Notes: a model not told the origin generated them from the letters alone. A stretch of DNA of 64,000 nt from Glaciecola blandensis (GCF_031846165.1 NZ_JAVRIE010000004.1:186001-250000); one strand, 5' to 3'; shown: positions 35,626 to 43,534, counted from the first letter of the stretch. Program-made: numbers and translations.

Positions 35626-36102
35626 TTGCCCGCCCAACCATCACTCACCGTTAATGGCTGGAAGCTCTATGCGCATCCATTATTTGTTGAGCAGTATAAG
35701 ATGCTCTTCGATAAAGTAGAAAAGCTGAAAGAAAAAGATCCGAAAGCTTACACAAAGAAAAACGTGACAAAACGATTTGCTGCCATCCATAAATTGGCTT
35801 ATGACATTATACCCCAAAACCCTACTCTGCCAGAGTATCGACAAGGCACAACACTTCGCGATAATAACAAGCACTGGTTTCGAGCAAAGTTCTTCCAACA
35901 GTACCGTTTATTTTTTCGATACCACCAAGCATCAAAAATTATCGTATACGTTTGGGTAAATGATGACAAAACAAAACGCGCATACGAAAGCAAAACAGAT
36001 GCTTATAAAGTATCTAGTAAAATGTTAGCGTCAGGAAATCCGCCCGATAGCTGGGGCGCTCTTTTAAAGTCAGCCTCATCCCTTAGTTCTTCACTGGATT
36101 AG
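35626..36102 (+). CDS. yhaV: YhaV-family RNase toxin, copy 1
   Basis: 158-aa RelE-superfamily ribonuclease toxin. It starts at a TTG 2 nt after prlF; no in-frame ATG lies before residue 25. Motifs shared with E. coli YhaV: VNGWKLYAHPLF, HWFRAKFFQQYRLFFRYH, VWVNDDKTKRAYESKTDAYKV and NPPDSW. Complete and apparently intact. Toxin and antitoxin form a type II system upstream of an RHS tip cassette. Confidence 0.92.
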   Translation: MPAQPSLTVNGWKLYAHPLFVEQYKMLFDKVEKLKEKDPKAYTKKNVTKRFAAIHKLAYDIIPQNPTLPEYRQGTTLRDNNKHWFRAKFFQQYRLFFRYHQASKIIVYVWVNDDKTKRAYESKTDAYKVSSKMLASGNPPDSWGALLKSASSLSSSLD

Positions 36103-36154
36103 CTCTGCCGTAAAACAATCAAATATACTAGGGTCGTTAAATCGATTACTGTAT

Positions 36155-36793
36155 ATGCAGGCACGATACTATGATCCAGTCATAGGTCGGTTTTACTCAA
36201 ATGATCCGATCGGGTTTAGAGGTACCCACACTTTTAACAGATACTCATATGTAGCAAACAATCCCTATAAATACACAGACCCAAGTGGTATGTGTGCTGA
36301 ATATCCTGCCAAAGATCCTGATACAATTTGCCAAGACAATGATGAACTAGAAACTGGAGAGGAAGGAAAAGAGCTTATTAGAAAGCATGAGGGTGAGATA
36401 CTTGAAGTTTATGAGGATAAGGCAAAACATAATACTGTGGGCATCGGTCACAAAGTCTTGCCTAAAGATAATTTAAAGTTAGGTGACAAAATTACGCAAC
36501 AACAGTCAGATGATTTCTTTGATGCTGATTTGGATACCGCTGAAGGTCTTCTTAAATCGCTAGTCGGTGATTTGCGACTGTCACAAAATGAATTCGATGC
36601 GCTAGTTGACCTGACATATAATGTAGGGTTTGGTAATTTGAAAAATAAAAGTCCGTCGCTAAATGCTGCTATCATAAATAAAGATTACAAAGAAATGGGA
36701 AAACAACTGATCTACACAAAAGATAGCAACGGCAATAGACAAGGTGGTTTGATTAACAGAAGTCAGGCACGAACAGAACTATTTAATAGGTAA
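36155..36793 (+). CDS. RHS C-terminal tip with GH24 lysozyme toxin (orphan cassette 2)
   Basis: 212-aa open frame starting MQARYYDPVIGRFYSNDPIG, the RHS core end, then YSYVANNPYKYTDPSGM and a C-terminal toxin domain. That domain (about residues 70-212) is phage-type lysozyme: E79, D88 and T94 are spaced as E11, D20 and T26 of T4 lysozyme, followed by VGIGHK and DLTYNVGFGNL. It would cleave peptidoglycan in the periplasm. There is no RHS body upstream and no Shine-Dalgarno, so it is probably a silent tip that is used after recombination into a full-length rhs gene. The frame is open upstream to about 36134. Confidence 0.85.
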   Translation: MQARYYDPVIGRFYSNDPIGFRGTHTFNRYSYVANNPYKYTDPSGMCAEYPAKDPDTICQDNDELETGEEGKELIRKHEGEILEVYEDKAKHNTVGIGHKVLPKDNLKLGDKITQQQSDDFFDADLDTAEGLLKSLVGDLRLSQNEFDALVDLTYNVGFGNLKNKSPSLNAAIINKDYKEMGKQLIYTKDSNGNRQGGLINRSQARTELFNR

Positions 36794-36800
36794 ACATTTT

Positions 36801-37382
36801 ATGAAAATAGCAATGATCTTAATGCTTATAACTTTCGTGAGTTTAAATTTTGAGGAAAAGGGATGCTTGGAACAAACTTGGAACTTATTGCCTGATAGCT
36901 ATACTCACAAAAAATTCGATATTGAGCATGATTTAACCAAAAATGGGCGATATCTCTCTTGTGACTCTTTTCTTACACCATTTGAGGTCAGTAGTTTTTT
37001 GAAGCAGATTAAAGAATCAATAGCAAAAAGCGATAAAACAGCCACCGCCGACGTATTTGATTACCCAATAGAGGTTAACTTTAGAAGTGATAGTATGTTG
37101 GTAGAGGATTATGAGTTAAATATAAACACACAAGAAGAACTCATCAATAATTTCAAAGAAATTTTTACTGATAGATTTAGGGCATTATTGAGTTGTACCA
37201 ATATTGATAATGTTTTTTCTATGCCTTCTCAAGGGGTTTTATTAGGGCATGGTGAGTTGATATTCAGCCTTGATTTCGATTCTGCAGACAGGATTATCAA
37301 AATAACTAAAGTTTCAGTTAATAATAACTCAATAGATAAGTGGTTATCCAAGAATTCTTGTGAATCCATACCAATACAATAA
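36801..37382 (+). CDS. Candidate periplasmic immunity protein of the lysozyme tip
   Basis: 193-aa protein starting 7 nt after the lysozyme tip. The N-terminus MKIAMILMLITFVSLNF looks like a signal peptide or anchor, matching a toxin that acts in the periplasm. A region with DVFDYPIEVNF, then INNFKEIFTDRFRALLS, and GHGELIFSLDFD resembles NTF2-like immunity proteins in pattern. Low GC and codon use differ from the housekeeping genes, as for the whole cassette region. Role inferred from position and export. Confidence 0.6.
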   Translation: MKIAMILMLITFVSLNFEEKGCLEQTWNLLPDSYTHKKFDIEHDLTKNGRYLSCDSFLTPFEVSSFLKQIKESIAKSDKTATADVFDYPIEVNFRSDSMLVEDYELNINTQEELINNFKEIFTDRFRALLSCTNIDNVFSMPSQGVLLGHGELIFSLDFDSADRIIKITKVSVNNNSIDKWLSKNSCESIPIQ

Positions 37383-37523
37383 CCATTTATTTTCGCCATT
37401 AATGGATAATGCCGTCTTACTGTTTTCAGCTAGACGGTATTTTATAATTACCATGGGCACAGTTGCGTACAACGTCGGTCATGACTGTATAGCCTTGTAT
37501 CTGACCAGAGTCAGGCCAAAATT

Positions 37524-37695
37524 GCTTCGGGCAGTACCTTGTTTATAGCCAACAATGGTAAAGCATACAAACCTGATAAATTATCAGAAATGGTTACCAG
37601 GTGCGTCAAGCTAAGCTGTATGAAGCGAGGTGGTGCATAACAAAAGCCATCCGTCGGCGTTGAGCGAGCAACCGTTATATTAATGAGTACTAGCA
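37524..37695 (+). pseudogene. Possible tyrosine recombinase remnant
   Basis: In the 367-nt gap between cassettes 2 and 3, one frame reads SGSTLFIANNGKAYKPDKL then SEMVTRCVK, resembling the segment before the active-site RH of phage-type integrases. After a stop codon the same frame gives ERATVILMSTSNG, vaguely like the ATLMLENGAD stretch. Evidence is weak; the rest of the gap shows only the duplication start and the prlF operator. Confidence 0.3.
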
Positions 37696-37698
37696 ATG

Positions 37699-37716
37699 GT
37701 AATGCGTTTGCATTAC
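37699..37716. promoter_or_regulatory. Operator-like palindrome before prlF copy 2
   Basis: GTAATGC-GTTT-GCATTAC keeps both 7-bp arms of the copy 1 palindrome while the centre changed, which suggests selection on the arms. Confidence 0.55.
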
Positions 37717-37749
37717 TATTATTCTATAAACTTAGTTGAGGATGCTTTG

Positions 37750-38076
37750 ATGCCACAATTACCGCTACAAACAGAATCGACCCTTACGGAGCGCTATCAA
37801 ACGACTGTGCCTAGTGTGGTGCGTAAAGCCTTGCAATTGGGTAAAAAAGATAAAATTAGATTTACGGTTGAATCTAATGGAAGTGTAACTTTGTCGCGTG
37901 CTGATTCGATTGAAGAAGATCCGGCTTTGTACGCTTTCTTGTCGTTCTTAGGCGATGACATCGAGCAACATCCTGAAAATATTCAGGCGCTTTCTGCCGA
38001 TACAATGCACAAAGCCGATAATTTCATAAGCGCTGTTGAAATCGACCTTGATTCACCATTAGACGAAGAAGAGTAA
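37750..38076 (+). CDS. prlF: PrlF-family antitoxin, copy 2
   Basis: 108-aa paralogue of the antitoxin at 35297, with four substitutions (H to Q in LQLGK, V to A in SRADS, N to D and L to F near KADNF). GAGGA precedes the ATG at 37750. The AbrB-like core is intact. Whether the two antitoxins cross-neutralise both toxins is open; near-identity suggests they would. Confidence 0.92.
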   Translation: MPQLPLQTESTLTERYQTTVPSVVRKALQLGKKDKIRFTVESNGSVTLSRADSIEEDPALYAFLSFLGDDIEQHPENIQALSADTMHKADNFISAVEIDLDSPLDEEE

Positions 38077-38078
38077 AT

Positions 38079-38555
38079 TTGGCCGCCCAACCATCACTCA
38101 CCGTCAATGGCTGGAAGCTTTATGCGCATCCATTATTTGTTGAGCAGTATAAGATGCTCTTCGATAAACTAGAAAAGCTAAAAGAAAAAGATCCAAAAGG
38201 TTACACAAAGAAAAATGTAACGAAGCGATTTGCAGCTATTCATAAATTGGCTTATGACATTATACCCCGAAATCCTACTCTGCCAGACTATTGGCAAGGC
38301 AAAACACTTGGCGATAATAACAAGCACTGGTTTCGAGCAAAGTTCTTCCAACAGTACCGTTTATTTTTTCGATATCACCAAGCATCAAAAATTATCGTAT
38401 ACGCTTGGGTAAACGATGATAAAACAAAACGTGCATACGAAAGCAAAACTGATGCTTATAAAGTATTCAATAAAATGTTAGCTTCAGAAAATCCGCCTGA
38501 TAGTTGGGATGCTCTTTTAAATTCTGCCTCTTCACTCAGTTCTTCTCTAGACTAG
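38079..38555 (+). CDS. yhaV: YhaV-family RNase toxin, copy 2
   Basis: 158-aa paralogue of the toxin at 35626, also starting at a TTG 2 nt after the antitoxin stop. Fourteen residues differ, clustered in the segment LPDYWQGKTLGDN (five changes nearby) and near the C-terminus (YKVFNKMLASEN). Basic and aromatic residues of HWFRAKFFQQYRLFFRYH are unchanged, so activity may be kept. An RHS tip remnant begins 52 nt later, exactly as for copy 1. Confidence 0.9.
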   Translation: MAAQPSLTVNGWKLYAHPLFVEQYKMLFDKLEKLKEKDPKGYTKKNVTKRFAAIHKLAYDIIPRNPTLPDYWQGKTLGDNNKHWFRAKFFQQYRLFFRYHQASKIIVYAWVNDDKTKRAYESKTDAYKVFNKMLASENPPDSWDALLNSASSLSSSLD

Positions 38556-38607
38556 CTTTGCCTTAAAACAATCAAATATACGTGGTTCGTAAAATCGATT
38601 ACTGTAT

Positions 38608-39128
38608 ATGCAGGCACGATACTATGATCCGGTTGACTTTATAGCTCATATTCAACGTGGGAATAGCGCTGGACACAGCTTTGGAAGATATACTTACGCA
38701 AATAACAGTCCATATAAGTATATTGACCCTGATGGACAGTTTTCTTATTGCGGCCCCTGTCTTGCTCCGATATCTCAGGATTTCGTGAAAACGTTAACAA
38801 AAGTAATATTGCAAATGCCACAACAGGTACAGCAGGACTAGGCTTAGGATTGAAATTAGATTTAAATGGTCTAGGTGTTATTTGACTTGAAACTGGATTT
38901 GAATTGAATATCGGGCCATCCAACGTTCAAGTACAGGATGAAAAAGAAGAGGCATTATTCAGACCTGAAGATGGCTTACTTGAGGTCATGATACTTGAGG
39001 GATCCAAAGCAGATGCATCGTTGAAAGCAGGACCTGCTAGTGTGACACACGATAATAAAGCAAAATTAGGGGTAACATTTTTGATTTTTAAAGGGGAAAT
39101 AGAAATAGATATGGGTAAAACTAAATGA
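38608..39128 (+). pseudogene. RHS C-terminal tip remnant 3 (multiply broken)
   Basis: Begins MQARYYDPVDFIAHIQRGN, then FGRYTYANNSPYKYIDPDGQ. Compared with normal RHS ends, the IGRFYSNDPV segment between two DPV sites is missing (about 30 bp). A frameshift near 38790-38805 moves the reading into a second frame (NIANATTGTAGLGLGLKLDL), which meets a TGA at 38883-38885 and continues to 39128. The tip toxin type is unrecognised. Its last codons overlap the next ORF as ATGA, as in toxin-immunity pairs. Confidence 0.75.
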
Positions 39129-39433
39129 AGCTGCTTGGATATTGGAGAAGTCTATTTCAAGTTTTGTGTGTATTTATAATTATAACTGTTGTTTACAACT
39201 TAAGTCAGGGGGACCAGTTTAGTGGAGATATTTTCTTAAGCGCCCTTTTTGGTGTAACAATATTGATTACCTGTTTTTATTCGCTCTATCCTGTCCTTTT
39301 TGTACTCGCTCGCAGAAAGAACTATAGTCCAGTAAAAATAATTGCTATAGCCTTACTTTGCATTGCGGCCCCTATTATCGATAATTGTTTTTGGCGCGGT
39401 GCTTGTAGCCTCTATAGGAAAGCAAAAAGTTAG
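39125..39433 (+). CDS. Membrane protein, candidate immunity of cassette 3, tail frameshifted
   Basis: 102-aa frame overlapping the RHS remnant by ATGA. Three hydrophobic segments (about 10-25, 35-60, 70-85). The last residues (WRGACSLYRKAKS) do not look like the membrane protein that precedes them. Removing one C from the CCCC run at 39370-39373 gives a continuous reading LLSIIVFGAVLVASIGKQK, similar to the end of the cassette 1 membrane protein. So this gene probably carries a one-base insertion near its 3' end. Confidence 0.5.
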   Translation: MKLLGYWRSLFQVLCVFIIITVVYNLSQGDQFSGDIFLSALFGVTILITCFYSLYPVLFVLARRKNYSPVKIIAIALLCIAAPIIDNCFWRGACSLYRKAKS

Positions 39434-39610
39434 CTGATGTTGAGATTGAGTGGATTTTGCAATAACTCGCTAAATCTGTCTGTATATTTTACAACTTCTC
39501 CTAGTCGTTTAGCTAAAAAAAAATAACTACCTGAAAGTGTTGGTTTTTAATTTTTGGCGTAATAATTGCGTAAGATTATTGAATTTATAAATATGATAGG
39601 TAGCTAACGT

Positions 39611-40243
39611 ATGAAGTCGTTATTCATTTCAACTTTAATGTTCTTAGTTTTTGCTTTTAAAAGCCATGCAGGTTTAATTTTTACTCTTGAAGGTACAACA
39701 GGTTCAAGTGATTACACTTTGACAGCATCAGGGGAGTACTCCAATAACGGATTTTCAGCTACAAGCAACAACTCGGGTTGTTGCTTCAGGCTAATACGAG
39801 ATGATATATCCGTTGGCTGGTGGGCTCCCACAGGTGGTTGGTCCGGAGCAATATTTGCAAGTGGATTACCTGCGGTTACTGGTGTGACTGGAAATATTTT
39901 ATTCAATTTTTCAGGAGATGTGGTTACCACTCGCACTGCTAGTAACATTTGGAATAGTTCCTATGTTTGGCTTCCAGGCTCTATTAATGCATTGTGGCCA
40001 ACAATCTCTAGCGGACAAAATGTGTCTATGGCTGGCTCTGGAACTATTAATTTTAGTAGTGTCATTACATTCGAGCAGCTTAATCAAGGTTCATATACCT
40101 ACAATACAGTTGGAACAACAGACACTGTAACTTACGTTGTTCGTGAAAGATCAGATAGTACTGACCTTTCATCCCCGGGTGCATTAGGTTTAATCTTAAT
40201 TGGCTTTTTATTAGTGGGTCGTTCCGCTCTAATAAAAAGATAG
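39611..40243 (+). CDS. Secreted protein with PEP-CTERM-like C-terminus
   Basis: 210-aa exported protein: signal peptide to about KSHAG, a Ser/Gly/Thr-rich beta-type middle, and a C-terminal block of SSPGALG, a hydrophobic helix (LILIGFLLVG) and a basic end (RSALIKR). That tripartite tail fits the PEP-CTERM/exosortase sorting pattern, with SP in place of PEP. No exosortase is in the window. Cysteines occur as CC near residue 57. Function unknown. Confidence 0.65.
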   Translation: MKSLFISTLMFLVFAFKSHAGLIFTLEGTTGSSDYTLTASGEYSNNGFSATSNNSGCCFRLIRDDISVGWWAPTGGWSGAIFASGLPAVTGVTGNILFNFSGDVVTTRTASNIWNSSYVWLPGSINALWPTISSGQNVSMAGSGTINFSSVITFEQLNQGSYTYNTVGTTDTVTYVVRERSDSTDLSSPGALGLILIGFLLVGRSALIKR

Positions 40244-40317
40244 CAGCCATTTACACCCATCAATCTTCAGTCTGAAAAGAAGTTTCGGTGGGCATAACAA
40301 TCTATGAATTGAAACAT

Positions 40318-40346
40318 AAAAAAAGCGCCCTTAGTCAGGCGCTTTT
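40318..40346 (-). terminator. Terminator of the hppD-VOC operon
   Basis: AAAAGCGCC / GGCGCTTTT with an 8-nt loop. On the minus strand it is followed by seven T. It lies about 46 nt after the VOC gene and also works for the plus-strand gene before it. Confidence 0.85.
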
Positions 40347-40391
40347 CAAAAGTTTCGCTTCGAAAAAAAAACTTAAAGAAAAAATAAACCC

Positions 40392-40943
40392 TTACTTATC
40401 CTCAGCAATCTGCTCATGCAACCAAGCGGCATGGCGCGGTGCTTTTTTCGTCTTGCTCCACTCTTCTAGCATATCTGGCGCAACGCGATGAAGCTCGTCC
40501 ATTTGTGCTTGAGTATGTGTGTTTGCTGCTAACTCTAAACGATGGCCATTTGGGTCGAAAAAGTAAATCGACTTAAAGATACCGTGGTTGGTTGGACCAA
40601 TCACCTCAATATCATGGCTTTCAATTTTCGCTTTCGCTGCAAACAATGCGTCCATACTGTCCACTTTCATAGCAATGTGCTGAACCCACTTAGGTGTGTT
40701 TTGGTCGCGATCCATATCTGGCTGTTCTGGCAATTCAAAGAATGCCAATACATTACCGTTACCCGCATCCATAAATATGTGCATGTAAGGGTCATAGGCG
40801 CCAGTAGATGGCACATGGTCTTCTGCTATTGCTAGCTGGAAGTCCATGCCCAATACGTCTTGGTAGAAGGTCACTGTTTCTTTGGCATCCTTGCAGCGGT
40901 AAGCTACATGATGAAAACCATTTAATTGGATTGGGTGGCTCAT
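40392..40943 (-). CDS. VOC (glyoxalase/dioxygenase) family protein
   Basis: 183-aa protein of the vicinal-oxygen-chelate fold, two beta-alpha-beta-beta-beta modules: NGFHHVAYRCKDAKETVTFYQDVLGM, and WVQHIAMKVDSMDALFAAK, with the metal-type ligands H in FHHVA and QHIAM and E in FDPNGHRLELAAN. Its start overlaps the hppD stop by 4 nt, so it probably works in the same aromatic catabolic pathway. Exact reaction unknown. Confidence 0.85.
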   Translation of the reverse strand: MSHPIQLNGFHHVAYRCKDAKETVTFYQDVLGMDFQLAIAEDHVPSTGAYDPYMHIFMDAGNGNVLAFFELPEQPDMDRDQNTPKWVQHIAMKVDSMDALFAAKAKIESHDIEVIGPTNHGIFKSIYFFDPNGHRLELAANTHTQAQMDELHRVAPDMLEEWSKTKKAPRHAAWLHEQIAEDK

Positions 40944-42037
40944 GCGCCCTCCTTTTCCTCAGTTTTGTTAGTATTCAACACACCACGATTAATTTGGTCA
41001 CGTTCGATAGATTCGAATAGGGCTTTGAAGTTACCTTCACCAAAACCGTCATCACCTTTACGCTGAATAAATTCGAAGAATACAGGACCAAGTTGTGTTT
41101 CAGAGAATATTTGTAGTAGTAGACGAGGACCACCTTCGGTTGTTCCATCCATCAAAATACCACGAGTTTGTAACTCTTCTACTGGCTCTCCGTGATTCGG
41201 TAAACGACCTTCTAGCAGCTCATAGTAAGTTGCTGGTGGTGCTGTCATGAATGGCATGCCCATGTTTTTCAAACGATCCCAACACGCTACTAAATCATCA
41301 CAGCTAAAGGCAATATGCTGAATGCCTTCGCCGTTGAACGCACGTAAAAACTCTTCTATTTGGCCTTTACCGCCTTCACCTTCCTCGTTTAGAGGAATTC
41401 TAATTTTACCATCTGGTGCAGTGAGGGCTTTTGAGGTTAAGCCGGTGTATTCACCCTTGATATCGAAGAAGCGAATTTCTTGGAAGTTAAACAGTTTTTC
41501 GTAGAAGTCAGCCCAATATGCCATGCGACCGCCATAGACGTTATGAGTCAAATGGTCGATAACTTTGAAGCCTGCGCCTACTGGATTACGGTCTACGCCG
41601 TCGATATATTCAAAGTCGATATCGTAGATAGATAGCTCATCGCCGTAACGGTCGATTAAATAAATAATCGCGTTGCCGATCCCACGAATTGCTGGTAAAC
41701 GAAGCTCCATTGGGCCAGTTTCGACGTGCACAGGCTCAGCACCTTGAGCCAACAAGTGCTCGTATGCTTTTACCGCATTTCTTACTCTAAAGCCCATACC
41801 GCATGCTGACGGGCCATGTTCGCGCGCAAAATACCACGCTGCTGATTTTGGCTCGTAATTGGCAATAAGATTGATGCCACCTTGACGCCATAATTGTGCG
41901 TCTTTGGTGCGATGGTTGGCGATATGAGTGAAGCCCATCGCAGTGAATACCGTTTCCAATTGTCCTTTTTCAGGTGCTGAAAATTCTATGAATTCAAAGC
42001 CATCTAATCCCGCTGGGTTATCAAATAAATCTGCCAT
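40940..42037 (-). CDS. hppD: 4-hydroxyphenylpyruvate dioxygenase
   Basis: Fe(II) enzyme converting 4-hydroxyphenylpyruvate to homogentisate in tyrosine degradation. The 365-aa product has the iron ligands H162 (VIDHLTHNVYGGRM), H241 (EGIQHIAFSCDD) and E322 (VFFEFIQRKGDDGFGEGNF). The N-terminal half is the structural VOC domain. The length is normal for bacterial enzymes. It is followed by the overlapping VOC gene; homogentisate genes (hmgA, fahA) are not in the window. A dyad upstream may be the operator. Confidence 0.95.
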   Translation of the reverse strand: MADLFDNPAGLDGFEFIEFSAPEKGQLETVFTAMGFTHIANHRTKDAQLWRQGGINLIANYEPKSAAWYFAREHGPSACGMGFRVRNAVKAYEHLLAQGAEPVHVETGPMELRLPAIRGIGNAIIYLIDRYGDELSIYDIDFEYIDGVDRNPVGAGFKVIDHLTHNVYGGRMAYWADFYEKLFNFQEIRFFDIKGEYTGLTSKALTAPDGKIRIPLNEEGEGGKGQIEEFLRAFNGEGIQHIAFSCDDLVACWDRLKNMGMPFMTAPPATYYELLEGRLPNHGEPVEELQTRGILMDGTTEGGPRLLLQIFSETQLGPVFFEFIQRKGDDGFGEGNFKALFESIERDQINRGVLNTNKTEEKEGA

Positions 42038-42100
42038 GTTTTACTCTCTTTTAGTTTCATCGACACGACGCATTGTCGCATCTATTCGCTGATGCTGAAT

Positions 42101-42121
42101 AACGTACAATCAAGGTACGTT
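42101..42121. promoter_or_regulatory. Inverted repeat upstream of hppD
   Basis: AACGTAC at 42101-42107 and GTACGTT at 42115-42121 with a 7-nt spacer, about 65 nt before the hppD start (minus strand). No plus-strand gene precedes it, so a terminator role is unlikely; an operator is the better guess. Confidence 0.4.
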
Positions 42122-42277
42122 TTTAATTGGCGCTAGTTTAGGGCAAAGCGCGATAAAATGCCCGATTAGGGCAGGTTCGCTCGGTGAGTGGAGAGATGAA
42201 AAGTGAGCTTTTGTAAAAATATATTTACGGAAGCTCTCTACAGGCCATGTAAATGATAATTTATGAATGGATTTTCA

Positions 42278-43534
42278 TTAGTTTGTTGAGATAGGAAGGT
42301 CTGAGATCACTTGGTTTCGTCCGGCGTCTTTAGCTCTATATAAGTTCTCATCAGCGTAGCCCAACATACTTTCTACTTTCTTCTTAAATTTGCTCGTTAC
42401 ACCAATACTCACAGTGCAGTTTACAGAGACACCCTTACGAGTGAATTTCTTCTCACTGACCGCTAATCGAAAATCCTCAAATAAGGGCAGAGCCTGCGCT
42501 TCGTCCATATCTACGATAAACACGCAAAACTCTTCACCACCGAAGCGAGAAATGCAGAACTTGCCAAAGTGTTTTTCAAGTAACTTTGAAAACTCTTTTA
42601 ACACCACATCACCATGGTCATGACCATAGGTGTCATTAATTGTTTTAAATAGATCCAAGTCCATCAATGCAAGTGTGTGTTTGGTATGGCTTCGTCGCAG
42701 TTGTTCATGCACCTGATTGAAAAAGTGGCGGCGATTCGGCAACCCTGTAAGGTAGTCAGCATTTGCTGTTTTACGGATCAATGCGATTTGTTCGAGGTAC
42801 TCTACATTCTGCATAACGCGAACAAAAAACTCTTCATGACAATAAGGTTTTGCCAGATAATCATCGGCACCACTTTTTAAAAAGTTAGCCAGCACGGTAG
42901 GAGATTGTTGTTCAGAAGACCCTATAATACTTAGCGTATCTTTGTGAAAATGCTTTCTCACATCGGCGACCACATCAATGCCTACAATGTCGCCTAATTG
43001 ATTGTCGATGATCATCAATCGAATATTGGAATAGGTGCTTAAGTAATCCAATATTTGTTCAGGCTTTGCTAACTCATGCGTATCGAAATTGTGTCGTTGT
43101 AGCAAGGAAATCATTGCTGCTCTGCGTCTCCTGGACGTATCGACTACCAACACACCTACGCCTTTATTCTTCTGCAAGCGCTGAAGTAAACGACTTAAGT
43201 AATCATAAATTTGGGCATTTTGCTTAGGAATGTAATCGATAACTGCTTTACTGAGAATATGCTCTCGAACATCCTCTTGAGTGCTGCTGGTAATCACGAT
43301 AACGGGTACAAAAGAGTCTAGCGCAAAGTCAATCGCTTCACCATTTGGCGCGTCAGGCAAACTATAATCTACTACGGCGCAAAGGTATGCTTCGGGTGGT
43401 GTTGTACTAAATATCGCTTTGGCTTGTGTGAGTGTAGTCGCACTAACAACATCAAGATTTGATTTACCAATAACGCGCTTCAATACGCGAAGGCTTGAAG
43501 CATCGTGCTCTATCAACAGTACTTTATATTTCAT
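42278..43534 (-). CDS. REC-REC-GGDEF response regulator (diguanylate cyclase)
   Basis: 418-aa soluble protein with two receiver domains and a GGDEF domain. REC1 (about 1-115) has VVDYSLPDAPNG with its aspartate. REC2 (about 130-245) has LMIIDNQLGD and the conserved lysine in YLAKPYCHEE. The GGDEF domain (about 255-415) has DYLTGLPNRRHFF and the active site SRFGGEEF, so c-di-GMP synthesis is likely; no RxxD inhibitory site is visible before it. The cognate kinase is not adjacent. Confidence 0.92.
   Translation of the reverse strand: MKYKVLLIEHDASSLRVLKRVIGKSNLDVVSATTLTQAKAIFSTTPPEAYLCAVVDYSLPDAPNGEAIDFALDSFVPVIVITSSTQEDVREHILSKAVIDYIPKQNAQIYDYLSRLLQRLQKNKGVGVLVVDTSRRRRAAMISLLQRHNFDTHELAKPEQILDYLSTYSNIRLMIIDNQLGDIVGIDVVADVRKHFHKDTLSIIGSSEQQSPTVLANFLKSGADDYLAKPYCHEEFFVRVMQNVEYLEQIALIRKTANADYLTGLPNRRHFFNQVHEQLRRSHTKHTLALMDLDLFKTINDTYGHDHGDVVLKEFSKLLEKHFGKFCISRFGGEEFCVFIVDMDEAQALPLFEDFRLAVSEKKFTRKGVSVNCTVSIGVTSKFKKKVESMLGYADENLYRAKDAGRNQVISDLPISTN

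Larger units (their letters stand above)
35227..36180 (+). repeat. Duplicated TA-RHS unit, copy 1
   Basis: About 950 bp covering the operator, prlF, yhaV and the first codons of the RHS tip. It pairs with 37680-38633 at a constant offset of 2453 bp with no net indels. The left junction is TTAATGAGTACTAG in both copies; similarity stops abruptly to the left, and on the right at the divergence of the RHS tips. Confidence 0.9.
37680..38633 (+). repeat. Duplicated TA-RHS unit, copy 2
   Basis: Second copy of 35227-36180, offset 2453 bp throughout. Between the copies PrlF differs at 4 of 108 residues and YhaV at 14 of 158. Confidence 0.9.

Noticed and set aside
37360..37548. 62-aa ORF after the immunity candidate
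   Set aside because: Overlaps the end of the 36801 gene and the recombinase-like scrap in another frame; no start signal.
40288..40491. 67-aa plus-strand ORF
   Set aside because: It is formed by the terminator and the antisense of the VOC gene end; no ribosome site or protein-like pattern.
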